From Phymorhynchus buccinoides (lineage: Eukaryota; Mollusca; Gastropoda; Neogastropoda; Raphitomidae), in contig CM065693.1 in NCBI GenBank assembly GCA_017654935.2, positions 57,464,534-57,528,533 on the forward strand: a stretch of DNA of 64,000 nt, given 5' to 3'. Of the stretch, positions 29,490 to 42,200 are shown one piece after another; the stretch's first letter is position 1; every line of letters starts with the position of its first letter. The position numbers were made by a program, and so were the translations under genes. The notes under the pieces were generated by a model. The model had not been told where the DNA came from, did no database searches, and saw nothing but the letters and a program-made list of their open reading frames with translations.

Positions 29490-29941
29490 TTAACCTTTAC
29501 CGGATCATGCTTTTGACTACACAGACACGATGGCGGGGGTCTTCCACGACCCCCTACACAGCAAAGAGCGAATTCCTAGGTGTTTATCCCTGTCCGGATG
29601 GCGGGGGTCTCCCACGACCCCTACTTGTCAATGAGTCACCATGTGTTTATCCCTGTCCGGATGGCGGGGGTCTCCCACGACCCCTACTCAATGCACTGCA
29701 GTGCTCTTTAAAGTAGGGGTCGTGGGAGACCCCCGTCATCCGGACAGGTATATCAAAATTACGCGTCATCTTACGTCATTTATATTTTATACACATTAAT
29801 GAAAATTAACACACTTAAAGCCATTTACGTTTTTGATAAAGTCATGAAATTTCATGAAGATTGCTTAAATAGTTTTAGAGATATAACATGTTTTGTGTGT
29901 CAAGTGGTCGTGGGCGGCCCCAGAAGTCCGGTAAAGGTTAA
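29490..29941. mobile_element. Second TTAA-type element with internal hairpin
   Basis: Ends TTAACCTTTACCGGA and TCCGGTAAAGGTTAA, TTAA on both sides, 452 bp. It is inserted into a retroposon tail: 'gtaagcgcttggggctttt' before it, 'gattaggcgctataaatgct' and (ATT)n after. The interior repeats 'atggcgggggtctcccacga' three times direct and once inverted. Confidence 0.85.
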
Positions 29942-30122
29942 GATTAGGCGCTATAAATGCTAATTATTATTATCATTATTATAAACTTTTGCACATCTGT
30001 ATTGTTAACAATTCGGGACTTTCCTGGTGTTGCACTGCCTCCAGGATCGTTCCCACCATCTGTATATCTACTAATGTCCCATATGCGTCTGTTCCAGACC
30101 GGAGGACGTTAAGCACAATTTC

Positions 30123-30218
<96 letters not shown>

Positions 30219-30315
30219 ACCATTGGAAAGAGTAATATTTTAAAAAATGACACAGCTGGTGCTGCTGAAATGAAACAGCAGTTCATACACAATGCAAATG
30301 CCTTATACAACGATC

Positions 30316-30415
<100 letters not shown>

Positions 30416-30830
30416 ATCCTATAATCCCTTGTAGGATTAAGGGTGGACTTGAATTAAAGCCAGCTAATACTGGGTGCGCACTCGTGTGCACGCCATGTGG
30501 CTTATGTATTATACTCTGGGCTAAACCCTGCCACTGGCAGCATGTGCCTTGTTCTTTTTTGGTGCAACGTGTCTTGCGTTCAATTCTCTCTCTCTCTCTC
30601 CCCCTCTCTTATCATTTTCTCTAAAACGTGGCACAATGCGTGTCCATGATAAAAGTAATCTTATTGAGGAGTTTTTACTTATGTTCTTTCTATCTCTTTC
30701 GTCTCTCTCTAACTCGCTCACTCCCTCCCTCGCTCACACACACACACACATAGATCTATATACACACTTGCGCGCGCATCCATGCAAAGACACACACGCA
30801 CGCACAGAGTTTGCGCACGTGTGAGTGAAG

Positions 30831-30938
<108 letters not shown>

Positions 30939-31043
30939 ATGAATGAATAACTTTTCTTTATTGAGGATAATAGATTAAGCAACATTTCTTTTTTTCATCC
31001 AGTCCAGGTTTTTTCAATCCAGAGAGAGTGAGATAGATAGATC

Positions 31044-31150
<107 letters not shown>

Positions 31151-31633
31151 TGTTTGGGACAAGCAGGCGCATTCGTGTGTGTGTATCCTGTGTTTGCATA
31201 TTCGCTTGCGCACGTTTGAGCGTATGTGTATCTGTGTGTGCCTCCAATGTATGCATGTATATATATATTGAGGAGAGTTGCATAATTATGCCAACGCAAA
31301 ATATATAACGGTGTGTGTGTGTCTATCTCTGGCGTGTGTGCGTCTGCGTGTCTGGGTAGGCCTATGTCTTTATGCGTGCTTGTGTGTTCGTGCACGTGCG
31401 AGTTTATATTTATTTATTTATTCCCTAAATATTTTGTAAAGCGCTCATATGTCTGCTTACAAGTGTGTCAGTTCTAATGTGGTTTTGTTTGTTTGTTTTT
31501 TGTTTTTTCATTTACTGTAGACTGTAATATAATTGAGAGTCAGAAAATGTGCGAAAGGAAGATGGCTGGCTGTACATATGTAGGTAGTCTTGAATAATCA
31601 TAGTAATAATGTAAATTTATAGAGCGCTTCATC

Positions 31634-32177
31634 AAACAGAAAGATGGACAGAACGTGAATTACACAGCACACCTTTCAAAGATTGATGAACACGAAACAG
31701 AAAGATGGACAGAACGTGAATCACACAGCACACCTTTCAAAGATTGTTGAACACGAAACAGAAAGATGGACAGAACGTGAATCACACAGCACACCTTTCA
31801 AAGATTGATGAACACGAAACAGAAAGATGGACAGAACGTGAATCACACAGCACACCTTTCAAAGATTGATGAACACGAAACAGAAAGATGGACAGAACGT
31901 GAATCACACAGCACACTTTTCAAAGATTGTTGAACACGAAACAGAAAGATGGGTAGAACGTGAATCACACAGCACACCTTTCAAAGATTGATGAACACGA
32001 AACAGAAAGATGGACAGAACGTGAATCACACAGCACACTTTTCAAAGATTGTTGAACACGAAACAGAAAGATGGACAGAACGTGAATCACACAGCACACC
32101 TTTCAAAGATTGTTGAACACGAAACAGAAAGATGGGTAGAACGTGAATCACACAGCACACCTTTCAAAGATTGTTGT
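31634..32177. repeat. 61-bp tandem array, ~9 copies
   Basis: Unit holds 'aaacagaaagatggacagaa' and 'cacagcacacctttcaaaga' with a 61-bp period and few differences. Confidence 0.9.
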
Positions 32178-33291
32178 AACCCTGTTTTATTATTTATATA
32201 GAACGATTATCCAATATGTCAATTGTCATTTATGAACCAAAACACATACACTTGTGCATACACTTGCACGCACGCACACACACACACACACATACATGGA
32301 CTTCATTCTGATTCGAAAGCACTTCCAGACTGAAAATTAAGTGAGGTAAAAAACACCCCCAAAAATTGAATTAAAACACAAAACCAACCAAACCAACACA
32401 CAAAACAAATGTCTCTTCAAGACAATGTAAAACTTGAAAAGTAAATTAGCTATCATGATAATTATAACGGTTAATAACAAAACCATGTCAAGAGAACATA
32501 ATAAACAATAAATAACTCCATAATTTGAAACAATTGTTTTGCTTATATTTACTGTTATGTGTCATCACTGTCATGACATTGTTACTGACCTCTAAGTAAC
32601 ACACTTCGAGATAATTTGTAATGGATAAATTAAAGTTCACGTTTCGTCTTTTTCGGAACACACATGACCTGTCCTGAAACAAGTCACGCTTAAAGGGAAA
32701 ACAACCGATGCCAGGGATCGGGTCTTCCTCGTCAGAAAAGCTCTGCCTCGCGGTGGCTCGCACACCAGGGAACAAAGAAGGGAGAACCGTCTCTCTCTTC
32801 CCCTCTTTTGTCACGTGGTTAATGACACAATTCTATATAAGGGTTTCTGATTTCATCTTCTCTTGAGGGGTACACCCACCCCCTGCTTACAGTTTTATGG
32901 GGCATCTTCCCCCCTGTTTCAGGTTTTAAAGGGTCAAGGCGAAAACTAAACATGGGAGAAACTTCATCCACTTCCCACGTGCGCCCGTATACACATACAC
33001 GCACATTGCAATGACAAGAAAGGGGTGTGGGAGGGGGTGAAGCTGATGAGTGGGTATAAGGGAAAGAGTGGGAGGGCAGATACGACTTCATCATCATCCT
33101 TTGAACCAAACAAACTGAATGACTTTTATGCACGTTTTGATCATCACGATTTTAGCCAAGAACGAAGTAAGTTAACTGATTTCTTGAATGAAGGTAGAGA
33201 ACAGGAAAATCAGGAAACAATTTCTTGTTTCAGAAGATGAAGTTCTGCTGCATATAAAAAAAGTGAAGACGAACAAAGCTCCTGGCCCACA

Positions 33292-33608
33292 GTAGCTTTT
33301 CTCAGCTCCTTTCCGTTCATACCTTTCGATGTTTGATGTTTGATGTTTATAGCTCCGTCGACTGCTACGGCCATGTCAGGGTTTTTGTCAACACTCGTCA
33401 CCAGCATAAACCAATTTAAAGTGGGTTTTTTTTTTAAACTTTTATCCACTAGGCTTACATTGTGTTATGGTGGCATACCACTTGTAAGGTCTTTTCCTAT
33501 CCCTAACCAAAATCAATAAGAATATTTGCCTCTGTTAAAAGAAATAACTTGAAACAAATAACTCTCTGTGGAAAACTGAAAGGAGCTAGAATGAGGGGAA
33601 TTAGTGTA
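33292..33608. mobile_element. DNA transposon nested in the LINE
   Basis: Left end CACAGTAGCTTTTCTCAGCT and right end ...GTACTGTG are imperfect inverted repeats, with AGCTCCTTTC paired inside. GGCC on both sides is a 4-bp target duplication; removing it with the insert restores KAPGPDG in the LINE frame. Confidence 0.7.
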
Positions 33609-34160
33609 CTGTGGGCCCTGATGGGATTCAAACTTGTACACTGAAATTTGCGCAGCTCAACTGAATAGGATCTTAACCACTATTTTTAACCTGTCTCTTA
33701 GTCAGTGTAAAATTCCATCAATCTGGAAATCATCCTGTATCATATCTATTCCAAAGAAAACACCTGTGACATGTATGAATGACCTCCGTCCTGTAGCATT
33801 AACGTCTACAGTTATGAAAGTGTTTGAGAGAGTGATGCTTTTTCATGTACATGATTTTGTTAAACCGTTTGTAGACCCTCTTCAGTTTGCCTACAGAAGG
33901 AACAGGGGTGTGGATGATGCTATTCTTTTTGTTTTAAACAAAATGTATGCACATCTTGATAACCCTAATACCTATATATATATATATATACGTTTAATGT
34001 TCTTCGACTTCTCTAGTGCCTTTAATACTATTCAGCCTCACCTTCTAGCAAAGAAACTCCTAAATATGAAAGTCCCCTTTTCATGTTTTATGGGTGTTAG
34101 ACTATCTCACCAACAGGCCTCAGTTTGTCAAACTCAATAATACTTGTTCAATTGTTTCAG

Positions 34161-34378
34161 CAGAGCTCCCAGGGACCCCCATTTGGGGGTCTATGAAGCA
34201 CTAACATTCTAAAGGACCCTCTAAAAGAATGTGCAGGGGGTCCCAGGGATGCACTAGAAAAAATCTTTTTAGCAGTCACAATGCCACTGGGACCCTCTAT
34301 CCTGCCTCTAGGACCCTCTATACTGTAAGTGAAGGAGTCCCTGTGACCCCTTGTTTTGTGGGAGGATTGGGAGCTCTG
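34161..34378 (+). mobile_element. CAGGG-ended MITE nested in the LINE
   Basis: 218-bp copy with ends CAGAGCTCCCA / GGGAGCTCTG. TTCAG flanks both sides (34156-34160 and 34379-34383). Without it the LINE reads through SIVSATNTGAPQGT. Confidence 0.85.
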
Positions 34379-35684
34379 TTCAGCCACCAACACTGGAGCA
34401 CCCCAAGGTACAGTATTCTCACCATTTTTATTGACTCTTTTACTTTACACGGCAGAATGTAGTTTAAGAGAAAGTCACAATTCTCCCCTCTTCGGCTCTG
34501 ACAGGACTCGTGACCGACAACGACGACACTGAATACAGAAACGAAATTGATAAATTTGTGGATTAGTGTGATGAAAATGATCTCCTGCTTAGCATTAGGA
34601 AAACAGAAAGGTGCTGTCTTTGTGGCACTGACCTATTGATTCATGCTCCGACAAATGGAATACATTGCTTCCCATCGATCACTGACAGTTACAGTCATCT
34701 GTTTCATTTACCCGCTGGAAAATCATCAGCGTGACCATTTTAGTAAATTCATGCTAAAATTACTTTTACTTTAAAAGAAAAATAGAATCACGTGAAAACA
34801 ATATTTTTTTCTTTCAAGCGAACAGATTTAAAACCAAAACAAAATGTCCATTAAAACAATATAAGCAGAATCGCAACGATAAAACAATTTATGTCCATTG
34901 TATTAAAGACATTTTCTCAAATCGATTTAAACACCAGTCTTTCACAAAGTAACGTATCTTCCGGACAATAAGGCGTCTCATTTATAAGGCGTCTCATTTA
35001 TAAGGCGTCTCATTTATAAGGCGTCTCGTTTATAAGGCGTCTCGTTTATAAGGCGTCTCGTTTATAAGGCGTCTCGTTTATAAGGCGCACCCTCAAATTT
35101 GACACCCAGTCCTGATTTTCTAGCAATAGCTTCTCATTATACTGTGCTTGTAGTCGTAATAGCTGCAGGCGTCTGCGTCTGGGGGAAAAATGATTGTCTT
35201 AAAGTCCGTAAACTATTGTACATTTCTGGACTCTTACAGTTGAATCCTTTTCAATCTCCATCTGTGACACATTTGTTTCAATATCATTAACTTGGTCGCA
35301 TCCTTCCGCATAAATAATGCGATATGTGATGTCATCGTTGAGGGCGAATCGCCTAATTGCATGCGCAAGAAATACAAAGCAGTCAGCTTGACGAACTCAC
35401 TTCCAGGGAAGTAAATCTGTGTGCATGCCATAATTTGGTCATTTCTGAACTCACTTCGCTCCCCTAGACCATGATTACGCATCTTATTTTGTGTTTGTAG
35501 TGGGGAAACCAATTTCTGTAAAAAATCTTACAATAGTCTTTCTGTAAACATTCTGAACAGCCGTTTCCCTATTTCAATGCCTGACGTAAACACCTGTAAT
35601 CCTGTTTCATTTTCATTTTCGTTTATGCACGTTTTGTTTGTGTGTATGGCTGGAGTGATTTGTTGAGATTTTTGAATAATTGAA

Positions 35685-35880
35685 AACCCTGCCATTTCTA
35701 GTACATAGGTTCACTGCTTAGTGCAATGGCTGCGATGCGATCCAGCTAAACCCTGCCATTTCTAGTACATAGGTTCACTGCTTAGTGCAATGGCTGCGAT
35801 GCGATCCAGCTAAACCCTGCCATTTCTAGTACATAGGTTCACTGCTTAGTGCAATGGCTGCGATGCGATCCAGCTAAACC
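35685..35880. repeat. 64-bp tandem repeat, 3 copies
   Basis: Unit includes 'aaccctgccatttctagtac' and 'gcaatggctgcgatgcgatc'. It is the tandemly expanded end of a ~300-bp dispersed repeat (35440-35740) with relatives at 43000-43310 and 51835-52075. Confidence 0.85.
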
Positions 35881-36059
35881 CAGTGTCTCGTCAATCTGAC
35901 TGCCTTTCTCTCTAACAAAACTTTCTATCAGCTATCATGCTTTTCTCAAATAAATCCATTTAATGCCCTCCGACCTGGAACAGGCACATTGGGACATTTG
36001 TAATATAAAGAGGCAATACGGAAGGCACTGCAATACCAGGAAAGTCCCAATGTGGTTTT

Positions 36060-36065
36060 TTTAAT
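36060..36065 (-). terminator. Candidate poly(A) signal of TICRR
   Basis: ATTAAA on the minus strand about 30 bases after the stop codon; a second ATTAAA lies at 35959-35964. No AATAAA is nearby. Weak evidence. Confidence 0.25.
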
Positions 36066-36095
36066 TAATTTAGACACATAAGTTCCACCAGTGGA

Positions 36096-38389
36096 TCACA
36101 TGTGCAGTTTCTTTCTGGACCTCTTCTTGGCAGGAGAGCGGGGGTCGGGGTCGAGCCGCGGCGCAGTCCCCGCGGTCAGCGTCTGGTCTGAGGGCAGGAG
36201 CAGGGGGGAGCCGATCAGCTGGGCCAGGCTGGAGCAGGACACCCTCTGGGGGTAGGCCCTCTCCGCGGAAGACCCCACCCCCTTCACACCGGCGCTGAGC
36301 CTGCCGCCTGTCCTCTCTGCACACTTTGTAGGGGTGAGCGATCCAAACCCTGCGCAGGACGGTCCGGCTTTAGGCGAGGCCCCCCTCCCTGTCTGTGAGC
36401 CTGGGTGAGGCTGGTCGTGCGCAGCGCCGAGGATACTGTTTCCTCCTCCTCCAGGATGGTGCGGCTTCCTTTTCACGCCGTGACGCTTCGAAACGGGGCT
36501 GGTGTTGAAGGTGGGCGACGATGGCGGCTCCTCTTCGTTCCGCGTCACCACAACCTCGAAGCCCTGACTTCCCCCCACGGAGTCCGAGCTGGACTGGCTG
36601 GCCGCGGCAAATTCAAAAGCGCGGCGGTGGGCGCCTGCCGCACCGCCGCTCCCCCTGGCTTGCCGCTTGCCCTTGAACAGCGGAGACCTGGGCTTGGCCG
36701 AGCGTTCTGTGAGCGGGGAGGCCAGGGGCAGGGGGGGTTGTGGGGAGGAGGAGTCCCCGAGGAACACGTCCTGGCTGGCGGCAGAGAAGTAGCTGTCCAT
36801 GGCGTTCTCCGAGAACAGCGAGGGTCGGCTGATGCCAGGCGCTGATGAGCCGTCCGTCCGCCGTCTTTTGCCCGCAGAGTACGACAGACCATCCGCTTCA
36901 GACGCGACACTGCTCCGCTTTCTGGATCCCGCCCCTTTACCTCCAATGGCCAGGTTAAACCCTAGGGAACGCTCTTCCGACACTCCGGCGTCTGTCAGCC
37001 TCGAGGCGCTCTTGGACGATGAGTCGGAAGGTTCCAGACCAGCGGTGCTGCTGGCGGGCTGTGGGCTGCGGCCTTTCCCTTCCCCGGCAGCGGTAGGGGA
37101 GGGGGACCTATCTCCGGACCACCTCCTCTTCCTCCTCTGCCACTTGGACAGGGGGTCCGGGGTCTTCGCCCGGCCCACGCCCCCCTCCTCACGCACGCTG
37201 AAGGAGACCCGCGGGGACTTGGCGGGGGTGGTGACTCTGGGGGGGCTGCCCACCGTGGGAGAGGAGGTCCTCAGGATGGACTTGGTGGGCGTCTTGGCGG
37301 GAGACAGGAGCCGCGTGGCCGGGGAGCTCCTGCACTTTGTGGGGGTGGAGAGCGGGGAGCTCCTGCACTTTGTGGGGGTGGAGAGCGGGGACAGCAGGGT
37401 CTGCCTGGTCTTGGTGGGCGTGGCGCAGTAGGAGGGGCGGGGCCGGGGTTGTATCCCGGCGGTTTCGGTCTCCCGGTGTCTGGAGGAGTGCCCCGGGAGG
37501 GAAGGCAGGGCGTCCTGACTGGCAGAGGGTCTGCTTGAAGGGGAGACGTAGTCCAGGATGGAACTCTGCTGGGAGCTGGAAGAACTGCTGCTGGTGCTGC
37601 CATGGGGAGACACACCCTTCGGGGCCCTGCCTGGCTCCAGCAGGCTCCACTTCTTGGGCGGAGTTTGTTTGGACTGGCTGCCGCTGACAGCTGACCTGGT
37701 CAGAGAGCCTCTTGAGCTTCTGGAGGGAGACTTTGTAGGCATCCCTTTAGTAGGTGTGCTTTGAACCGCAAACTTTGTAGGCGTGCCTTTAGATGGAGAC
37801 TTTGTCAGCGTGCTTTTAAATGGAGACTTTGTAGGAGTGCCTTTCGTGGGTGTGCCTTGAACCGCAAACTTCGTGGGCGCGCCTTTTGAGGGAGACTTTG
37901 TGGGCGTACGACAGCCCCCACCTCTGCTTTTCCCCAGAGCCAAAACGTCGACAGCACCCCCCTCCCCTTGCTGGGGCAGTAGATCCTCCAGGAGAAAACG
38001 GCGACTTTGATCAGCAGAAGCAGCGGTGGTAGGTCTGGGTGAGGTGGTGGGTGTGGTGGTGAGCAGGGTCTGTGAGGTCACCGTAGCCGAGGGGGGTTTC
38101 CTCCTCTTCTTCTCCGGGGAGGTGAAGTCCAGGATCTTGGCTGCGGAGGGGAAGGCGGGCATGGAGCGCGTGTCCTGGTACAGGTGCCGCCGCGCGGATG
38201 AGGAGCAGGAGCGCTGCGGGGTGCGCGACCGCGTGTTGCGGGCCGGGGAGTGCAGGACTGGGGACGCGCCCTGGGCGGAGGAGGAGGGGGGCGGTGGGTT
38301 CAGTAGGGCGGTGATCTGGCGCCGTGGGGAGTCCAGTCCTTGTCGGTCTGTGCCGCCCAGGGCTTGGGCCAGCTGGCCCGGCTTGCTGC
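36096..38389 (-). CDS. TICRR: TICRR terminal exon (764 codons)
   Basis: Acceptor ttggttccag|GC completes a Gly codon; stop TGA at 36098-36096. It is one large exon of Ser/Pro/Lys-rich, probably disordered protein with dozens of SP and TP sites. Notable parts: SAAKILDFTSPEKKRRKPP near the start, a run of PTKSPSK / PTKFAVQ repeats (37720-37915), a duplicated CRSSPLSTPTK (37320-37385), and the C-terminal LAQLIGSPLLLPSDQ with a KKRSRKKLHM end, paralleling the human C-terminus. GC-rich opposite-strand frames (e.g. 36799-37431) are shadows. Confidence 0.9.
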
Positions 38390-39168
38390 CTGGAACCAAA
38401 GACACGCTGTTGTTTAACCCCTTGACTGCCAGAGAATTTTTTTTTTTTTAATCATTGGGCAAATCATGAGATGAAAAAGACAACTGATAGAGCCACATCT
38501 AAGAAAATGGTCTGGGGATATAACTCTCTTGACTGTGTTAGAGCAAAAACCAGCATATCAGTCATTCCTCTTCATCTGATGACATCATCAGTGATGTCAT
38601 CAAGTCAGTACGTGATAGTTATATGGCAGTCAGATGCTCTATTCAGAATCAGATGCTCTATTCGGATGTAAAAATGCTCTAAAAACACCACAGCATAGCT
38701 TTAGAATATCGATAAGCACTGACTGCGAACTCCATCGCTATGACATACCTTTTGTGTCACATTCTTCAAAATAAATTGAGCACTCACACATTTTTTTCTT
38801 TTTAATCGCAGAGCTACCAGCTGGGAAATCAGCCGAATCAGCAGCCATTGTGTCTCGCCTACAACGCCATTTCTTTGATAAATATATTCTTGATTAGGTG
38901 GGGATAAAAGCCGGTTTGAACTGAAAAACCAGTGCTAAACTTTCGCGGTTCGAAAAACCGGTTTGAGTTGCTGTGAACCGGTTTTTTTAACTGCAAACTG
39001 AAAGCAAGTATTCCTTTTGGAAGAACACTGATTCTCAGCGCAGATTGGGTGTTTGTAAACCAACAGTAGCTGTTTCTAGTTTGTGGTGGTGTATGGCTTT
39101 GACTTTGACTGAGTGTTGAGTTGAGTGTGTGTGTGTCATAAGTCATAAGTTTCTTGTGTGCGTGTGTG

Positions 39169-39234
<66 letters not shown>

Positions 39235-42200
39235 TGAATTGTGTGTGCATGTGTGTGCGTGCGTGCGTGTGAATATTTTGACAAATAAATATGTGTTTGC
39301 ATAGGTGAAACTAGTGATGCGAGTACTGGTAAAAAAACAACTCGGTTCAATAAAACCGGTTTGAAGAGGGGAAACCGGTTAAAAACCGGTTCGGATTTTT
39401 GAACCATTTCTCAACTCTATTCTTGATTTGACGTCACACACAGATGCTGGCTTGAAACAAGAACTTCTGTGGATTATGCAATAGCTTTATAATTCTGTCG
39501 AACGAGATTTCACCCAAAGTAGACGACGTTCTAGTGAACTCCACAGAGCATTTTTGCAAACCATAACTTATTGGCTCAATTTATTTGGAAGAATGCGACA
39601 CAAACGGTAAGAAATAGTGAGAGTTTGCAGTCTGTGCTTATCGTTATTCCAAACACCATGCTGTGGCGTTTTTGCATCCGAATAGAGCATCTGATTCCAC
39701 TTTAATATTCAAGTCTAAAATCCGAATCAGTATGAAAATATAATAAAATCATAATTTTGTGTAAAATTTTGGGGGTTGCGCCTTATGATCAGGTGCGCAT
39801 TATACTAAATTATAGCCCGTAAAATATGGTAGCTAGGGCTTGGAAACAAGAGAAGGTGAAGGCATTAGGTATTAGGTACTTTATAGTCACAGAGGCGTCT
39901 GTGAAATTCGGGTTGCTCCCACCTGGAGAGCGCGTCACAGCCAGAGGCGCGCCACCCATTTAAAAAACAAAAATGTGCATGCGATTTTTGTGTGACATTA
40001 TATCAACATTATCGTCGCTACCTTGAAGGTGAGCCACGTGGTGTCTGCCAGGAGTATGTCATAATATACTATCAATATCAACATTATCGTCGCTACCGTG
40101 AAGGTGAGCCACGTGGTGTCTGCTGCTGATGTTCTCTGGGTTCTCCAGGAGTATGTCATAATATACTATCAATATCAACATTATCGTCGCTACCTTGAAG
40201 GTGAGCCACGTGATGTCTGCCAGGAGTATGTCATAATATACTATCAATATCAACATTATCGTCGCTACCTTGAAGGTGAGCCATGTGATGTCTGCCAGGA
40301 GTATGTCATAATATACTATCAATATCAACATTATCGTCGATACCTTGAAGGTGAGCCACATGGTGTCTGCCAGGAGTATGTCATAATATACTATCAATAT
40401 GAACATTATCGTCGATACCTTGAAGGTGAGCCACGTGGTGTCTGCCGCTGATGTTCTCTGGGTTCTCCATGGCTCGGGACAGACTCCTGGAGCTGCTGCT
40501 TCCTGAGGAGTAGAAGGACGTCCGCAGCACCCGGCGTGGCGCCTTGTAGCGTCCAGGGGTGGTCTTCTGACCCTCCACTGAAAGCACACCACCAAGGGGC
40601 CATGCAACAGTAGAGGGTAATCCTTTCACCGCCAACGTCGCATTTTAGCACCACAATGATTTAACGCCCATGTCACCAAAAGGCCTTAAACCAGGCTCTG
40701 TTATCCAAAGACCCTGTTTTCTTAATTTTGGGAGGTAAGGATAGGCCTTACGCTATGCATGTCACAGAGGAATCTCCCGTATTGCAGATGATGTTGGGAG
40801 GTAAGGATAGGCCTTGCGCTATGCATGTCACAGAGGAATCTCCCGTATTGCAGATGATGTTGGGAGGTAAGGATAGGCCTTGCGCTATGCATGTCACAGA
40901 GGAATCTCCCGTATTGCAGATGATGTTGGGAGGTAAGGATAGGCCTTGCGCTATACATGTCACAGAGGAATCTCCCGTATTGCAGATGATGTTGGGAGGT
41001 AAGGATAGGCCTTACGCTATGCATGTCACAGAGGAATCTCCCGTATTGCAGATGATGTTGGGAGGTAAGGATAGGCCTTGCGCTATGCATGTCACAGAGG
41101 AATCTCCCGTATTGCAGATGATGTTGGGAGGTAAGGATAGGCCTTACGCTATGCATGTCACAGAGGAATCTCCCGTATTGCAGATGATGTTGGGAGGTAA
41201 GGATAGGCCTTGCGCTATACATGTCACAGAGGAATCTCCCGTATTGCAGATGATGTTGGGAGGTAAGGATAGGCCTTACGCTATGCATGTCACAGAGGAA
41301 TCTCCCATATTGCAGATGATGTTGGGAGGTAAGGATAGGCCTTGCGCTATACACGTCACAGAGGAATCTCCCGTATTGCAGATGATGTTGGGAGGTAAGG
41401 ATAGGCCTTGCGCTATACACGTCACAGAGGAATCTCCCGTATTGCAGATGATGTTGGGAGGTAAGGACAGGCCTTGCGCTATACACGTCACAGAGGAATC
41501 CCCCATATTGCAGATGATGTTGGGAGGTAAGGATAGGCCTTACGCTATGCATGTCACAGAGGAATCTCCCGTATTGCAGATGATGTTGGGAGGTAAGGAT
41601 AGGCCTTACGCTATGCATGTCACAGAGGAATCTCCCGTATTGCAGATGATGTTGGGAGGTAAGGATAGGCCTTGCGCTATACATGTCACAGAGGAATCTC
41701 CCGTATTGCAGATGATGTTGGGAGGTAAGGATAGGCCTTGCGCTATACATGTCACAGAGGAATCTCCCGTATTGCAGATGATGTTGGGAGGTAAGGATAG
41801 GCCTTGCGCTATACATGTCACAGAGGAATCTCCCGTATTGCAGATGATGTTGGGAGGTAAGGATAGGCCTTGCGCTATACATGTCACAGAGGAATCTCCC
41901 GATATTGCAGATGATGTTGGGAGGTAAGGATAGGCCTTGCGCTATACATGTCACAGAGGAATCTCCCGTATTGCAGATGATGTTGGGAGGTAAGGACAGG
42001 CCTTGCGCTATACATGTCACAGAGGAATCTCCCGTATTGCAGATGATGTTGGGAGGTAAGGATAGGCCTTGCGCTATACATGTCACAGAGGAATCTCCCG
42101 TATTGCAGATGATGTTGGGAGGTAAGGATAGGCCTTGCGCTATACATGTCACAGAGGAATCTCCCGTATTGCAGATGATGTTGGGAGGTAAGGATAGGCC

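Larger units (their letters stand above)
33020..34620 (+). mobile_element. Degraded LINE with two nested DNA elements
   Basis: Pieces in order: NKLNDFYARFD (33105), KKVKTNKAPGP (33255), GIQTCTLKF (33620), PKKTPVTCMNDLRPVALTS (33755), the reverse transcriptase motif-A region FFDFSSAFNTI (34000), TGAPQGTVFSPF (34393) and EIDKFVD*CDENDLLLSI (34540). Stops, a frameshift near 33235 and a (TA)n insertion disable it. It is split at 33292-33608 and 34161-34378. Confidence 0.85.

Noticed and set aside
36405..38451. Several plus-strand frames of 60-210 aa opposite the last TICRR exon
   Set aside because: Shadows of a GC-rich coding exon; no splice sites or family features.
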